From: Cordylochernes scorpioides
Taxonomy: Eukaryota; Arthropoda; Arachnida; Pseudoscorpiones; Chernetidae
Length of the DNA: 64,000 nt
Direction of reading: 5' to 3'
Assembly (NCBI GenBank): GCA_030710605.1
Contig: CP092877.1
Location: forward strand, 68,380,488 to 68,444,487
Shown: one piece after another, positions 51,561-62,120 of the stretch
How positions within the stretch are numbered: the first letter of the stretch is position 1
How the letters are laid out: every line of letters begins with the position of its first letter
Notes under the pieces: model-generated
Told to the model about the DNA's origin: nothing
The model's input: the letters and a program-made list of their open reading frames with translations, nothing else
Database searches by the model: none
Program-made: the position numbers and the translations under genes

Positions 51561-51806
51561 CTATGGATAATAATATAATTATTAAAAAAAGGATTGAAAG
51601 TGCAGTCGTGATAAAATATAGTTTTAACTACATGTTTTTCATTTGTTTTCGTAATCTCTCAGTTTATAGAGGACTTGCATCACTTTGTGGTTCTCTTCTG
51701 AGAAATCTGAAGACATTTTCAGAGAGCGCCAGAGTGAATCTCTTTTACCATAAAAAAGAAAGAATTATATCCATGTGGTCTCACATTTACTCCCAATGTC
51801 CTTATA

Positions 51807-53120
51807 CAAGGTATGTCCCATAAGTTCCCGGACTGGGTCCATAAAAAAAAAAAGTACGATTTTTTTTAAATTTTTTTATTAAAACTTTTCAAAGTAATCC
51901 CCCCTTGCGTCAACGCACCAGCGCCATCGTTTCTCCCAATTGTCGAAACAGTTTTTATAGGCCTCTTTTGGAATGCTCTTCAATGCCAGCAGCGATTTTT
52001 CTATTATGTCTTCCCTGGTGTCAAAATGTCTTCCTTTTAGAACTGCTTTGAGTTTGGGGAACAGGAAAAAGTCATTTGGTGCGATGTCTGGGGAATAGGG
52101 TGGTTGAGGTAGGATTTCTGTCCCGTTTTTCGCCAAAAAACTCGTCACCAAGTGCGCTGTGTGAGGGCGGGCATTGTCATGGTGTAGGATCCAGTCACCA
52201 TTAGTCCTTTTTTCTAGCCTTTCTTTTTCGAATCGCTTCCCTTAGACGGCGAAGAATGCTCAAATACATTTCCTTAATAACTGTTTGGCCTGCAGGAAGA
52301 TACTCGTGATGAACAATGCCCTTGTTATCCAAAAAAGCGACCAGCAACACCTTGTTTCTGGATTTCAATATCCTGGATTTTTTGGGTCTAGGCTCACCCT
52401 GACCTCTCCACTCGGCAGATTGACGCTTGGTTTCAGGGTCATAGCCATAGACCCGTGTCTCGTCGCCTGTGATTATCTTGTCTTTAAATTCCGGATCCGT
52501 TCTTGTCATTTCCAGCATGTCCTCACAGGTTGCAAGCCGACACAGTTTTTGCTCATTAGTGAGGAATCTTGGGATGAATTTTGCAGGAGTCTTTTTGAGC
52601 CTCAAATCTTCGGTTACGATCCTTCCAATCGTTGTTTTAGAGATGCCTGTGTCTTGCTCTAGCTCGAGCAAAGTGGTTCGAGAATTTTCTTTTATCAAAT
52701 CGGTGATTTTTTGCACATTTTTATCAGTCCTTTGAAATGTTGGGCGTCCTTGACGAGGATCATCTTCAATGGAAATTCTGCCAGCTTTAAATCTAGAATG
52801 CCATTCAAAAACAATTGTTCTCTTTGGGGAATGCTTTATTAAGCATTTAAAAAGTTTCGGTTGCTGATATTTGAAGTTTCACACAAAATTCTATGCAAAT
52901 CCTCTGCTTCAATTTTTGTTCCATCGTAAAATCGCCGCAGCGCTATGTGTAACCTTTAAATGAATTAGAATAACTTTGGGGCGCGTGCACGTACCGCCTC
53001 GATATTGGTACCACCGTGTTGCCAGATATTTTATCTATAATAAACAGTCAAATTTATTTACATTTTTCATTTATTTATTTTTTTATGGACCCAGTCCGGG
53101 AACTTATGGGACATACCTTG
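51807..53120 (-). mobile_element. mariner element (1.3 kb, dead)
   Basis: Inverted repeats of about 40 bp (caaggtatgtcccataagtt... and complement at 53080-53120), TA at both borders (51805-51806, 53121-53122), length typical of mariner. Confidence 0.95.
51879..52936 (-). pseudogene. mariner transposase, frameshifted
   Basis: HTH region ('FEWHSRFKAGRISIEDDPRQGRP'-type segment around 52745-52800, partly out of frame upstream), second HTH 'DTGISKTTIGRIV', catalytic D in 'ITGDETRVYGYDP', then 'PAGQTV'. A frameshift near 52215 ends the first frame (52201). The next frame has 'HHDNARPHTA' (second D) and 'YSPDIAPNDFFLFP' (third D, D34D spacing) down to 51879. Catalytic residues survive but two or more frame breaks inactivate it. 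Confidence 0.93.
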
Positions 53121-53139
53121 TATATTGTATTTTGGAAGC

Positions 53140-53448
53140 AGGTAAATTTGCATATATGCTCTCTCATCATGAACGGAAGGATTAGAGAGGGATTAATTTG
53201 AATATATTATATTCTAATCAGCGAAGAGAAAAAGGATTTAATTTGCATATATGATAGTTACTTCTAAACGAGATGACTAGGAAGAGCCTAATTTACATAT
53301 TACGTTCTAATCCGCACACAGAGAAAAAGGATTCAATTTGCATATACGCTATTTACCCTCTGAATAGAAAAAAACTAGAGATCGCGCGTTTGATTAAGAT
53401 ATTTTCTAATATGTGCAAGAACAGAAGAGGGATTTATAATTTGCATAT
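53140..53448. repeat. Degenerate tandem repeat with octamer-like ATTTGCATA
   Basis: 'aatttgcatata' or close variants at about 53148, 53197, 53241, 53289, 53335 and 53437, mostly 41-51 bp apart, each preceded by purine-rich 'gagaaaaaggatt'-type sequence. No coding. Confidence 0.6.
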
Positions 53449-53449
53449 A

Positions 53450-53626
53450 CAGTAGAACCTCCCTGTAAAGGACACCTAATTGCAGATCCAAAGTGTCCTT
53501 TAGAGAGTGGTGTCCTCTTACCGGAGAGTTGCTAAATAGTAAAAATGGTAATTTTGCAAATGAAAACTGTGCTTTGTAGAGTGATTTCCTCTAGCATGAG
53601 TGTCCTGTCATGGAGATTCTATACTG
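53450..53626. mobile_element. Pogo/Tigger-type MITE (177 bp)
   Basis: Ends cagtagaacctccctg / ggagattctatactg are inverted repeats; TA at 53448-53449 and 53627-53628; interior 'ggacacctaattgcag'. Non-coding. Confidence 0.75.
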
Positions 53627-54190
53627 TATACATATATCACCACGAAACCATATAAAATCGTCCAACGATAAACTTATTATATATGTTCTTGTTACAAAAT
53701 AAAGATGAATTATATTGCTCATAACCATTACGGGAGAGTAGAATTACAACCACATTCAGCCAAGTAACTTCAACATTCCCATAGTTAGGTAATCCATTCT
53801 ATGGGGCTCAAGGATGGATGTCTCATCATATCCAGTATGAGCACGCGCCCTCCACTAAGACCCTCCATAGCTAACGGCGCCATAAACCAACCAGTCCACT
53901 ACGTACAATTTAGGAGAGCTCCCCATGGCATACATATGCCGCTGCAGCAGCATCAGGTGGGGGCATCCATTATGGCTCACTGGATTACGTTCCATAAATA
54001 GAAATCCTAAGGAGGATATATGAGACCAATTCATTAGGTGGGAGGCCGAGGGCGGAATACCAAGTTCCCACTATGGATCAATGACGACATGGTCTCTTCA
54101 TATCCTCTCGACCTCCCTATTTCCTCATATATTCCCACAAACATATTTACATACTGGCTCTATGAACTATAGGGAATATTGGTTCTTTAA
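53627..54190. other. Intergenic sequence without recognised gene
   Basis: Less AT-rich than its neighbours between 53800 and 54110; short chance frames only. Nothing identified. Confidence 0.5.
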
Positions 54191-54192
54191 AT

Positions 54193-54247
54193 AAAAGACA
54201 CTTCGGCAAGAAATTTGTTTTTATTTTTTTCAACGTTTCGACGATTT
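54193..54247 (-). mobile_element. Penelope-type element end fragment
   Basis: 'agacacttcggcaag ... tcaacgtttcgacga' matches the start of the 40.8-kb foldback arm, including the GAAAC side of the hammerhead core. The rest is replaced by the minisatellite. Confidence 0.55.
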
Positions 54248-54254
54248 TGGTAAT

Positions 54255-55350
54255 AGTGGCAACAATGAGGTTGGAAGCGATGTCAACAGTGAGGTTGGAA
54301 GCGATGTCAACAGTGAGGTTGGAAGCGATGTCAACAGTGAGGTTGGAAACGATGTCAACAATGAGGTTGGCAATGATGTCAACAATGAGGTTGGCAATGA
54401 TGTCAACAATGAGGTTGGAAACGATGTCAACAGTGAGGTTGGCATTGATGTCAACAATGAGGTTGGCAATGATGTCAACAATTTGGTTGGCATTGATGTC
54501 AACAATGAGGTTGGAAACGATGTCAACAATGAGGTTGGAAATGATGTCAACAATGAGGTTGGAAACGATGTCAACAGTGAAGTTGGCAATGATGTCAACA
54601 ATAAGGTTGGAAACGATGTCAACAATGAGGTTGGCAATGATGTCAACAGTGAAGTTGGCAATGATGTCAACAATGAGGTTGGAAACGATGTCAACAATGA
54701 GGTTGGCAATGATGTCAACAGTGAAGTTGGCAATGATATCAACAATTAGGTTGGCATTGATGTAAACAATGAGGTTGACAATGATGTCAACAATGAGGTT
54801 GGCAATGATGTCAACAGTGAAGTTGGCAATGATGTCAACAATGAGGTTGGAAATGATGTCAACAATGAGGTTGGCAATGATGTCAACAGTGAAGTTGGCA
54901 ATGATGTCAACAGTGAAGTTGGCAATGATGTCAACAATGAGGTTGGAAACGATGTCAACAATGAGGTTGGCAATGATGTCAACAGTGAAGTTGGCAATGA
55001 TATCAACAATTAGTTTGGCAATGATGTAAACAATGAGGTTGACAATGATGTCAACAATGAGGTTGGCAATGATGTCAACAGTGAAGTTGGCAATGATGTC
55101 AACAATGAGGTTGGCATTGATGTCAACAATGAGGTTGACAATGATGTCAACAATGAGGTTGGAAATGATGTCAACAATGAGGTTGGAAACGATGTCAACA
55201 GTGAAGTTGGCAATGATGTCAACAATGAGGTTGGCAATGATGTCAACAGTGAAGTTGGAAATGATGTCAACAATGAGGTTGGAAGCGATGTCAACAGTGA
55301 GGTTGGCAATGATGTCAACAATGAAGTTGGCATTGATGTCAACAGTGAAT
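54255..55350. repeat. 24-bp minisatellite, about 45 units, with 264-bp higher-order period
   Basis: Unit gatgtcaacaatgaggttggaa/caat with recurring variants (aacagtgaagtt, attgatg, agcgatg). The rare variant 'gatatcaacaattag' followed by 'gatgtaaacaatgaggttgac' recurs exactly 264 bp (11 units) apart at 54735 and 54999. Both strands stay open because the unit has few stops, giving artefactual 8-residue peptide repeats; TAG/TAA variants interrupt each frame. Confidence 0.95.
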
Positions 55351-55630
55351 AATGTTTCACATAAACTTTGTGTTTATTCTCACAATATTTAATTTATCTG
55401 TCACCTTTCAGCCTCGTTTTTATTTAAGTAAAAGCGTTTCATATCAATTTTACTATTTCAGAATTTTCGCCAACCTGCTCACTCGCGATAATTATTCAAT
55501 TATTTGGAATATTTTCAAAAATGTGTGTCTTATTTGAATAATAAAGCCATTACCCATTTGATTAAAATACGCTACGTGATACTGAATTTACAATGTCAAG
55601 AATTAGTGGACAAAATGTTGTGAAAATCTG
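55351..55630. other. AT-rich sequence without recognised gene
   Basis: Nothing identified between the minisatellite and the Tc1 remnant. Confidence 0.5.
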
Positions 55631-55639
55631 CATGAAGAG

Positions 55640-56150
55640 AGTACCACAGTAAGGAACAATAAATGATATGTATTAGAACAGAATACAACTGTACACTTGA
55701 GCGACATCGCCGTCCACTCTATATGTTGTGGGACCACCGCTATGTCAACATGTCTTGGTACTGTCTCTATGATGTCCTGAGGGATGGCTGTCCTGTCAAC
55801 CATCAGCCACATCTTCTGAACGCGGCTGTGGCAGCGCACGCAAACGACGTCCAATTATGTCTCAGATGTGTTCTATAGGTGAGAGATCAGGAGAGACTGG
55901 TGACCATGGAAACACCGAGGTTACAAACAGGACATGTTGGCTGATGCTTGTTGTGTGAGGTCGGGTGTTATCCTGCTGGAAAAATGGAATTTGATATTGC
56001 TGAAGAGAGGAAGGGTAGCGTCACCGGCCGCAGTACGTCATCCTCGTATCGTTGGGCTGTCATAGTGTCCTCAATACGAAACAGAGGTGATATGCTATCA
56101 TAGGCGATGGCTCCCCAAACCATAATGCCACGTTGTCATTAGGTGCGGCG
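55640..56150 (-). pseudogene. Tc1-like transposase C-terminal remnant
   Basis: A minus-strand conceptual reading gives 'WGAIAYDSISPLF', 'MTAQRYEDDVLRP', 'FFQQDNTRPHT' (second catalytic D) and 'SPDLSPIEH' (third, D34E), the standard Tc1 order. Several stops and shifts; the N-terminal DNA-binding part and inverted repeats were not found. Inactive. Confidence 0.85.
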
Positions 56151-56159
56151 TTATACAGA

Positions 56160-56738
56160 TGCATCTGGATTGTACTTAGTAGTTGTGCAATGTATTTTTA
56201 GCATGATGGGTATTCAGGTTTTCATGTGACACTATATTTTAAAAACCGCGAGTTCTCAAATTCTCTAATGGGAAAACCTTCTATTAGAAATTATCCAAAT
56301 TAGCTAGACATGTTATACAGATAGACCTCGTGAACAGATAATTTGAGGTAGTATAGAGAGATAGAAAGGACACATGTGAATGAATTATTGTTTGCGACAT
56401 GTCAATTTTATTCCATCAGGAACAAATGAAAACTATTCCTTATCATAGAGTGTAGTCATTCTAAGTATCCGGAGCCTCGTTAGAGTCCCGTGATGGTATT
56501 TTCATCACTACCTCCCCACCCTGGGAGTTGGGAATTTTCTGCCTTCCTTGGGTATGGTAGCTCAGGCTCCCACTCCGGAATCAACCCTGATTCCCTATTC
56601 CTAAACTAGTCACTCTTGGTAGAGTTGTGACGTCATGATAGCCACTGGAGCCAGGTATGGTTCGTGTGATATTCGTGTGCATCTAACTGTAAGAAAATCT
56701 AATTCATCATGAATATCAACGCTAGTTATGTTTGTTAG
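56160..56738. other. Intergenic sequence without recognised gene
   Basis: A GC-richer part at 56465-56660 (ggagcctcgttagagtcccg ... ggagccaggtatggtt) may be a decayed SINE-like repeat but shows no clear A and B box. Nothing else seen. Confidence 0.4.
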
Positions 56739-56740
56739 TA

Positions 56741-56952
56741 CACTACTCAACGAGGACAAAACTTAAGGAAGTGGTAAGTCTTTGATGTCGCTGGTCGTCT
56801 ATTATTTTTTAAAATGATACATAGGCAATATTGTTCACACTTGGTTATCTCGTGTATATTTAACAAAGCTTACTGTAATATATTTAAGAGTTATTGTACC
56901 GATATACATGCTAAAATGTACTAACTACATCCTTAAGTTTTGTCCATGAGTG
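56741..56952. mobile_element. Tc1-like MITE (212 bp)
   Basis: Terminal inverted repeats cactactcaacgaggacaaa... / ...tttgtccatgagtg, both continuing into acttaagga/tccttaagt; TA at 56739-56740 and 56953-56954. No transposase. Confidence 0.8.
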
Positions 56953-57387
56953 TACACAAATGTATATGTGTAGTGTAAATATGTAGGATTAAAACTCTTA
57001 AAATCACGATCATTAAAAAACAATAATAAACATTAAGAGGAGCCTCTTGTGTAAAATTCTTTAATACCGCAAGCTTTCGAACAAAACGTTCTTCAACGGG
57101 CGTGGATAGTAAACCGTACTAACAAATTATTAGAGGAGAAAAACTAATATGTACACCAATAAATTTACATACTAAAGAGATAATAGCGTAAAAGAGAATA
57201 CAGCATAAATATTTAAAATTGAAATTTGCATGTTACAAACGTGACAACGAAAATATGCAATAAACTTTGCATGAGACTAAAAACTAAGGTAAAAATTATT
57301 AAAACGGCGACATCCTTACATTAGCCACTATCTTTGAGATATAAAAGGGGGGGGGGGGGAGGGGGAAGGGGGGAGGTGAAAGAAAGG

Positions 57388-58077
57388 CTATTTATAGAGT
57401 ATCTGGTAAATGTCTGGGAGGTCTATTCTACGGTTACAGCTATTGTTTTGTGTGGAGATAATAGATTCTAGGCAGAGTCGGTGATGTTTGTTATATATGT
57501 GTCGGTATTTAACTTGAGGATGGTCGAGATCAAAACTATGGCCTGTTTGAGCTATATGTGTGAAAATTAAGGATTTAGGATCTTTATTGCGGATGTTGCG
57601 TCTGTGTTCTGAAATTCGGATGCCAGTGGTTCTGCCTGTTTCCCCAACATAAGAAGTTGGGCAATTCAGGCACTGTATGGAATATATTGCACCGGTTGAG
57701 TCTATGGGTAGGGTGGGTTTATCAGATTTGGTGATTTGATGTCTGAGGATGGTGGCTAAGCTGGGGGGACTATTGTAGAGAACTTTTATGCCATATGGGC
57801 GTAGGACTCTGGATATAGATACTGCGGCAGGGGAGAACGGAAGCCAACATGTGGCCCTATGAATTGTAGTGGTTCTATGGACACATGGATCAAAAGTATG
57901 TTTTTCTATAAAATCTATGGGATAACCAGCGGTTGTTAATAAGGAATGGATTCTGGATCTTTCTATTGTTTTAAAAATGGGTAAGGAACAATGGGTAAAA
58001 ATTCTTTTAGTTAAGGTCCTGACTGTATTAATTTTAAAGGCGATGGGACTATTGGAGGAGAATTTCCATTTCCAAAG
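57388..58077 (-). pseudogene. Penelope-like RT-linker and GIY-YIG endonuclease, left arm
   Basis: An open minus frame of about 230 codons from the palindrome centre to TAG at 57388-57390, with no ATG near its start. The first 120 codons are the linker after RT (IERSRIHSLLTTAGYP; SRVLRPYGIKVLYNSPP; HQITKSDKPTLP). Then comes the GIY-YIG core: 'GAIYSIQCLNCPTSYVGETGR' with Cys pair, and 'RISEHRRNI'. It lacks the RT domain, so it is a 5'-truncated copy. The GIY-YIG nuclease nicks DNA for Penelope retrotransposition. Confidence 0.88.
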
Positions 58078-58472
58078 TTCTCTACAATAGTCCCCCCAAC
58101 TTAGCCACCATCCTCAGACATCAAATCACCAAATCTGATAAACCCACCCTACCCATAAACTCTACCGGTGCAGTATATTCCGTACAGTGCCTGAATTGCC
58201 CAACTTCTTATGTTGGGGAAACAGGCAGAACCACTGGCATCCGAATTTCAGAACACAGACGCAACATCCGCAATAAAGATCCTAAATCCTTAATTTTCAC
58301 ACATATAGCTCAAACAGGCCATAGTTTTGATCTCGACCATCCTCAAGTTAAATACCGACACATATATAACAAACATCACAGACTCTGCCTAGAATCTATT
58401 ATCTCCACACAAAACAATAGCTGTAACCGTAGAATAGACCTCCCAGACATTTACCAGATACTCTATAAATAG
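58075..58472 (+). pseudogene. Penelope-like GIY-YIG endonuclease, right arm
   Basis: Open frame from the palindrome centre (KVLYNSPPNLATILRH) through 'GAVYSVQCLNCPTSYVGETGR' to TAG at 58470-58472; nearly identical to the left arm with a few substitutions (AVYSV for AIYSI). Truncated at the inversion point. Confidence 0.88.
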
Positions 58473-58909
58473 CCTTTCTTTCACCCCCCCTCCCCCCCCC
58501 TTTTATATCTCAAAGATAGTGGTAGCACTGGGTGGGACCCCCCCCTGCCTTGGCCTTTTGGATTTTAGCTTCCATATACTGTTATATTCTATGTTCATTT
58601 AATGTAGGGATGTCGCCGTTTTAATAATTTTTATCTTAGTTTTTAGTCTCATGCAAAGTTTATTGCATATTTTCGTTGTCACGTTTGTAACATGCAAATT
58701 TCAATTTTAAATATTCATGCTGTATTCTCTTTTACGCTATTATCTCTTTAGTATGTAAATTTATTGGTGTACATATTAGTTTTTCTCCTCTAATAATTTG
58801 TTAGTACGGTTTACTATCCACGCCCGTTGAAGAACGTTTTGTTCGAAAGCTTGCGGTATTAAAGAATTTTACACAAGAGGCTCCTCTTAATGTTTATTAT
58901 TGTTTTTTA

Positions 58910-59356
58910 GTGTAAATATGTGTATATAAATTTCCCATTGTGTGTGTATTACCATTTCTCCAACGACACAACACCCGCAATATTTCAATAGATAAAAATG
59001 CTACAAAATGAACACTCTATAATCAGTCTATGCAATAGTTGACTAAGTGAAACGTCGGGAAGGTTCACTACTGATGAGCCAGGCCCTTCATATGTTTTAT
59101 AATTTTACGATTAGAGGCTTTAGAAATTTTTAATATATATAAAAAAATAGAAAAAAAATGATTAGGGATGATAGTTATGATAAATTCGCTATTTCATCAG
59201 TTCAGTGTTTGTTGACATACAGACTTTTGTACTTATTTAAAAAACAGCAACATTGCTCTAAGGAGATCCTCTATGAAGGAGCCACTCTACCTAAGGTGTC
59301 CATCTTTCTCTAAACACCTACGATATAGAGTTTTACTAAACTACTGATCTCTAAAA
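58910..59356. other. AT-rich sequence without gene
   Basis: 59045-59095 carries 'gtgaaacgtcgggaaggttc' and 'ctactgatgagccaggccc', the permuted hammerhead-like block also seen at 9.95, 39.53 and 60.96 kb. Pogo-like debris near 59260-59310. Ends with the 8-bp hAT target ctctaaaa. Confidence 0.5.
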
Positions 59357-59926
59357 CAGGGGAGGTCAACACGAAGCCCGTAGGCAGCTCCTGGCCCGTA
59401 GAGAGCCAATACTACGGCCCGCGGAGCTAGGTCAAATCCCAATCAATTTTAAATTCATTTTTATTTATTTATTCCAAGTACACATGGTACAAGCCATGAT
59501 AATCATGGTGGGTAGTTAGCGACTGCTTTTACTGTAAGTGCACCACATGTCTACATATGTAAAAAAACAATTCGACTTTTGCACTTACAAATGTGCCAGA
59601 GCCCCGTTTGGTTACCTGTACTCGCAGGTGGAGTTGGACTTTTTGAAGAATCGGGGGACATGGAGCATTTAAAAAAAATACATTCTATATTACTATAAAG
59701 CAATAACGCGCCATATATATATATATGAAAAACAAAATAAAAAAATAAAAGATAAGTGGGTCAGGTGTTGATATTAAAAATATAGAAGGCATCTCCTGAC
59801 CTCGAGCACATGTGCTTTTTAGATGGCAGAGCGCCATCTAGTGGAGTAAAAATAAACTAAACGTTTATTTAGCTTGCTCCGTGATATTTGGCCAACCCAA
59901 TTTCTTGATAAATCAAGAAAAGCCAT

Positions 59927-59966
59927 CCACGAACGCGTTTCGCGCTGTTGGTGCTCGTCAGCGTGG
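59927..59966 (-). ncRNA. Hammerhead ribozyme candidate, mirror arm
   Basis: Same motif on the minus strand; one A-C mismatch in stem II (GCAC against GCGC), core CTGACGA and GAAAC intact. Confidence 0.7.
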
Positions 59967-60129
59967 AGTAGACTGTAACCACTGCGACCAAAAAGATTTT
60001 TGGTCCCAATGGCTTCTTGAGAAATCAAGAAATGGGTATTTAAGGCCAAATTTGCGTAAAGACTTTCTTGATTTCTCAAGAAGCCATTGGGACCAAAAAT
60101 CTTTTTGGTCGCAGTGGTTACAGCCTGCT

Positions 60130-60169
60130 CCACGCTGACGAGCGCCAACAGCGCGAAACGCGTTCGTGG
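60130..60169 (+). ncRNA. Hammerhead ribozyme candidate, type I, complete core
   Basis: Stem I CCACG (60130-60134) with CGTGG (60165-60169), extendable by one T-A; core CTGACGA (60135-60141); stem II GCGC-caaca-GCGC; GAA (60155-60157); stem III AC/GT with a 2-nt GC loop; U at the cleavage position 60164. Every invariant hammerhead position is met. Minimal stem III is what has been described for Penelope-type ribozymes. Confidence 0.78.
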
Positions 60170-60548
60170 ATGGCTTTTCTTGATTTATCAAGAAATTGGG
60201 TTGGCCAAATATCACGGAGGAAGCTAAATAAACGTTTAGTTTATTTTTGCTCCAGTAGATGGCGCTCTGCCATCTAAAAAGCACATGTGCTCGTGGTCAG
60301 GAGATGCCTCCTTTATTTTTAATATATATATATATTTATGAAATGAACAAATTAAAGCACGAATGTTTCTTTTACACAAAAAAACGAACTTCAACTGTCC
60401 TTACTGGGAGGGCTTGGCTCATCAGTGGTGATAAGTTAATTGTACATATATAAGAAAAACAATAAAAGTGGATGCGTGGCTCGGTAGGAAGTATTACTTC
60501 TGCACTTTACCACGTCTGCTGAAAAGATTGACCGTCCCTGCTCTAAAT

Positions 60549-61570
60549 TAACCGATTAACTTATCAGAAGGGATCATTTGAGCTTATGGAATATAGGACT
60601 GTCATCTATATGTGCTGGTTCTCATTGGTGTACCGATTAGAATTTCAAGGCTAAGAAGCATACTTCAAACTCAAATACCTATTTTTATATTGTGATCATA
60701 GGTATTCCTCTTTTATCACAATTTGTGATTCTCCCGAATAGAGTAACAGATGCCTAGCTAAGTGTTTGCTAAGCCTTGGATGGATATCTAATCACAACAT
60801 GCTTTATGCCTCTCGTGTACTTTATACAATTTGAGAATTTATAAAATGATGCACTAGCGCGCCATCTGTTATCAAATTTCGAAACTATTTTAAAGGCGTA
60901 AGATTCTTTTTGAAATTAAAGAATTTCTACTGCCCTTATTGCAATGGAAAAATTAATGGGAGGGCCTGGCTCATCAGTGGTGAACCCTCCCAGCGGTTTC
61001 GCCAGTTTAATCTACCATTAAACAACAACAAAAGAACAGAATTCTTCACTTCGATCCTTAAAACATAATTCCATTACTGATGAAAGTTCTACCTTCCTAA
61101 GGCAATAACCCAAATTTTCAAACCAAAATTGCAATTTTAGGCAAGTTGGCTTCTTTTATAAAGCAGTCATTTAACATTGGAACTAAGTCTGCTAAGGCTA
61201 AAGTGCTACTGAGGAATGCTCTTAGTCTTAATGACTAAAGCAAACCAATTTTGCATATCTCGATCAATCTAGTTGTTAATTAGCTCAAGATATGATACCT
61301 TTAGATAATATAGAATGGGATAAGAGTGAAGAAAGGGATTCCAATGAAAATGGAATGTGCAGAGAATAATGGTGACTTTTGGCAGGATGATATACTTGTA
61401 GAGGTGTAACTGTATTCAAAATACCATTGTTACCATGTATACCATGTTTTATGAAAGTAAAACAAAGGATATAAAGTGTAGATGTATGGGTAGGATAAGA
61501 AAAACAGCCAATCAGTGTCAACAAGGCCGTTATCTCAACCAATCAGGATGTGAATTAAAGAGACAAGCAG
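60549..61570. other. Intergenic sequence without gene
   Basis: Contains, on the minus strand at 60961-61008, ctggc-GAAA...CTGATGA-gccag: hammerhead core parts in permuted order with a perfect closing stem. Chance frames only otherwise. Confidence 0.5.
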
Positions 61571-62070
61571 AGTAAATACTGAAAAATATTTATTATTGGG
61601 GCTCGCGCGTGTGATATGCAAAAGTGTTGGCGGCCGGCAAGGAGAGCCTGCGCACACAAACCACGGTGACAGATGCGCACGTAACCCGACTCTCTCTTTA
61701 AATATTCAGTGGCAATTTTTCGGCCGTCGCAGAGACCGAAATTGAGGCTAATGGCGCCCGGGGAAACCCTACCTCTCCACCTAAATATTTATCCTGGGGG
61801 TGAACTCGAGACAGTTTAAAATATTGCCACCTCCCTACAACTGTCCCGGGGAAAACCATTTTTTTATAGTACTCCTTCCACGCCCTCAACTTTTTTTTTT
61901 ATGTGGAAATATTTTCTCAAATGGAGATTTTATTCCTTGTTGTTTTCTGGCTTCCTTTTCTTTCATACAGTTTTCTTTTTCTTTCAACGATAGCTGTTGG
62001 GTGATAAGTGGTGCCAGTTGAATTGCTCAGATATTTCTACTCTATGAATTGCCATTTTTTTGGTATATAT
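61571..62070. other. GC-richer segment of unknown origin
   Basis: 61600-61860 is GC-rich (gttggcggccggcaagg; gcccggggaaaccctac) with a 63-codon minus-strand frame (61698-61889) lacking known motifs. Could be part of an LTR or a decayed gene; not assigned. Confidence 0.35.
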
Positions 62071-62072
62071 AA

Positions 62073-62120
<48 letters not shown>
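62073..62120. repeat. (TA)n microsatellite
   Basis: About 23 TA dinucleotides in a row, preceded by 'tatataaagata'. Confidence 0.97.

Larger units (their letters stand above)
57012..58909. mobile_element. Inverted pair of Penelope-like element 3' ends
   Basis: 1.9-kb palindrome: two divergent... convergent-ended copies of a Penelope-like end meet head to head at about 58077/58078. Each arm contains a GIY-YIG endonuclease sequence, a poly-G/C tract, and a distal terminal block (taccgcaagctttcgaacaaaacgttc and complement) with hammerhead-like features (GAAGA...CGAAAGC), although the first core base is T and stem I is imperfect. The left arm holds 289 bp more coding sequence; the right arm has about 90 bp near 58520-58610 that the left lacks. 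Confidence 0.85.
59776..60325. mobile_element. Hammerhead-bearing foldback (best preserved)
   Basis: Nearly perfect 550-bp palindrome, arms about 245 bp. From the outside in: 'gcatctcctgac', 'gatggcagagcgccatct', 'aaacgtttatttagct', 'ggccaacccaatttcttg', hammerhead core, 'gaccaaaaagatttttggtc', 'ttcttgagaaatcaagaaa'. Open frames on both strands follow from the palindrome and show no domain. Same family as 7.7, 12.8, 37.3 and 42.9 kb. Confidence 0.85.
59357..60540. mobile_element. Non-autonomous hAT element with nested foldback
   Basis: Ends caggggaggtcaa and ttgaccgtccctg are inverted repeats (2 mismatches) with 8-bp flanks ctctaaaa/ctctaaat (one mismatch), as in hAT elements. The interior has no transposase; the Penelope-type foldback at 59776-60325 sits inside. 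Confidence 0.75.

Noticed and set aside
53801..54001. 66-codon plus-strand frame
   Set aside because: Isolated, no domain, typical chance length for this composition.
54230..55392. Long repeat proteins (TSLLTSLP, MMSTMRLA, NEVGNDVN) on both strands
   Set aside because: Artefact of the 24-bp minisatellite; open on both strands at once and interrupted by TAG/TAA variants.
57000..57060. Intact hammerhead at the Penelope pair ends
   Set aside because: The core starts TTGAAGA instead of CTGANGA and stem I does not close at the junction base, so it is described only as hammerhead-like.
59819..60284. Four 69-109 codon frames on both strands
   Set aside because: Follow from the palindromic foldback; translations mirror each other and show no domain.
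61698..61889. 63-codon minus-strand frame in the GC-richer segment
   Set aside because: No recognisable motif, no conservation evidence within the window.
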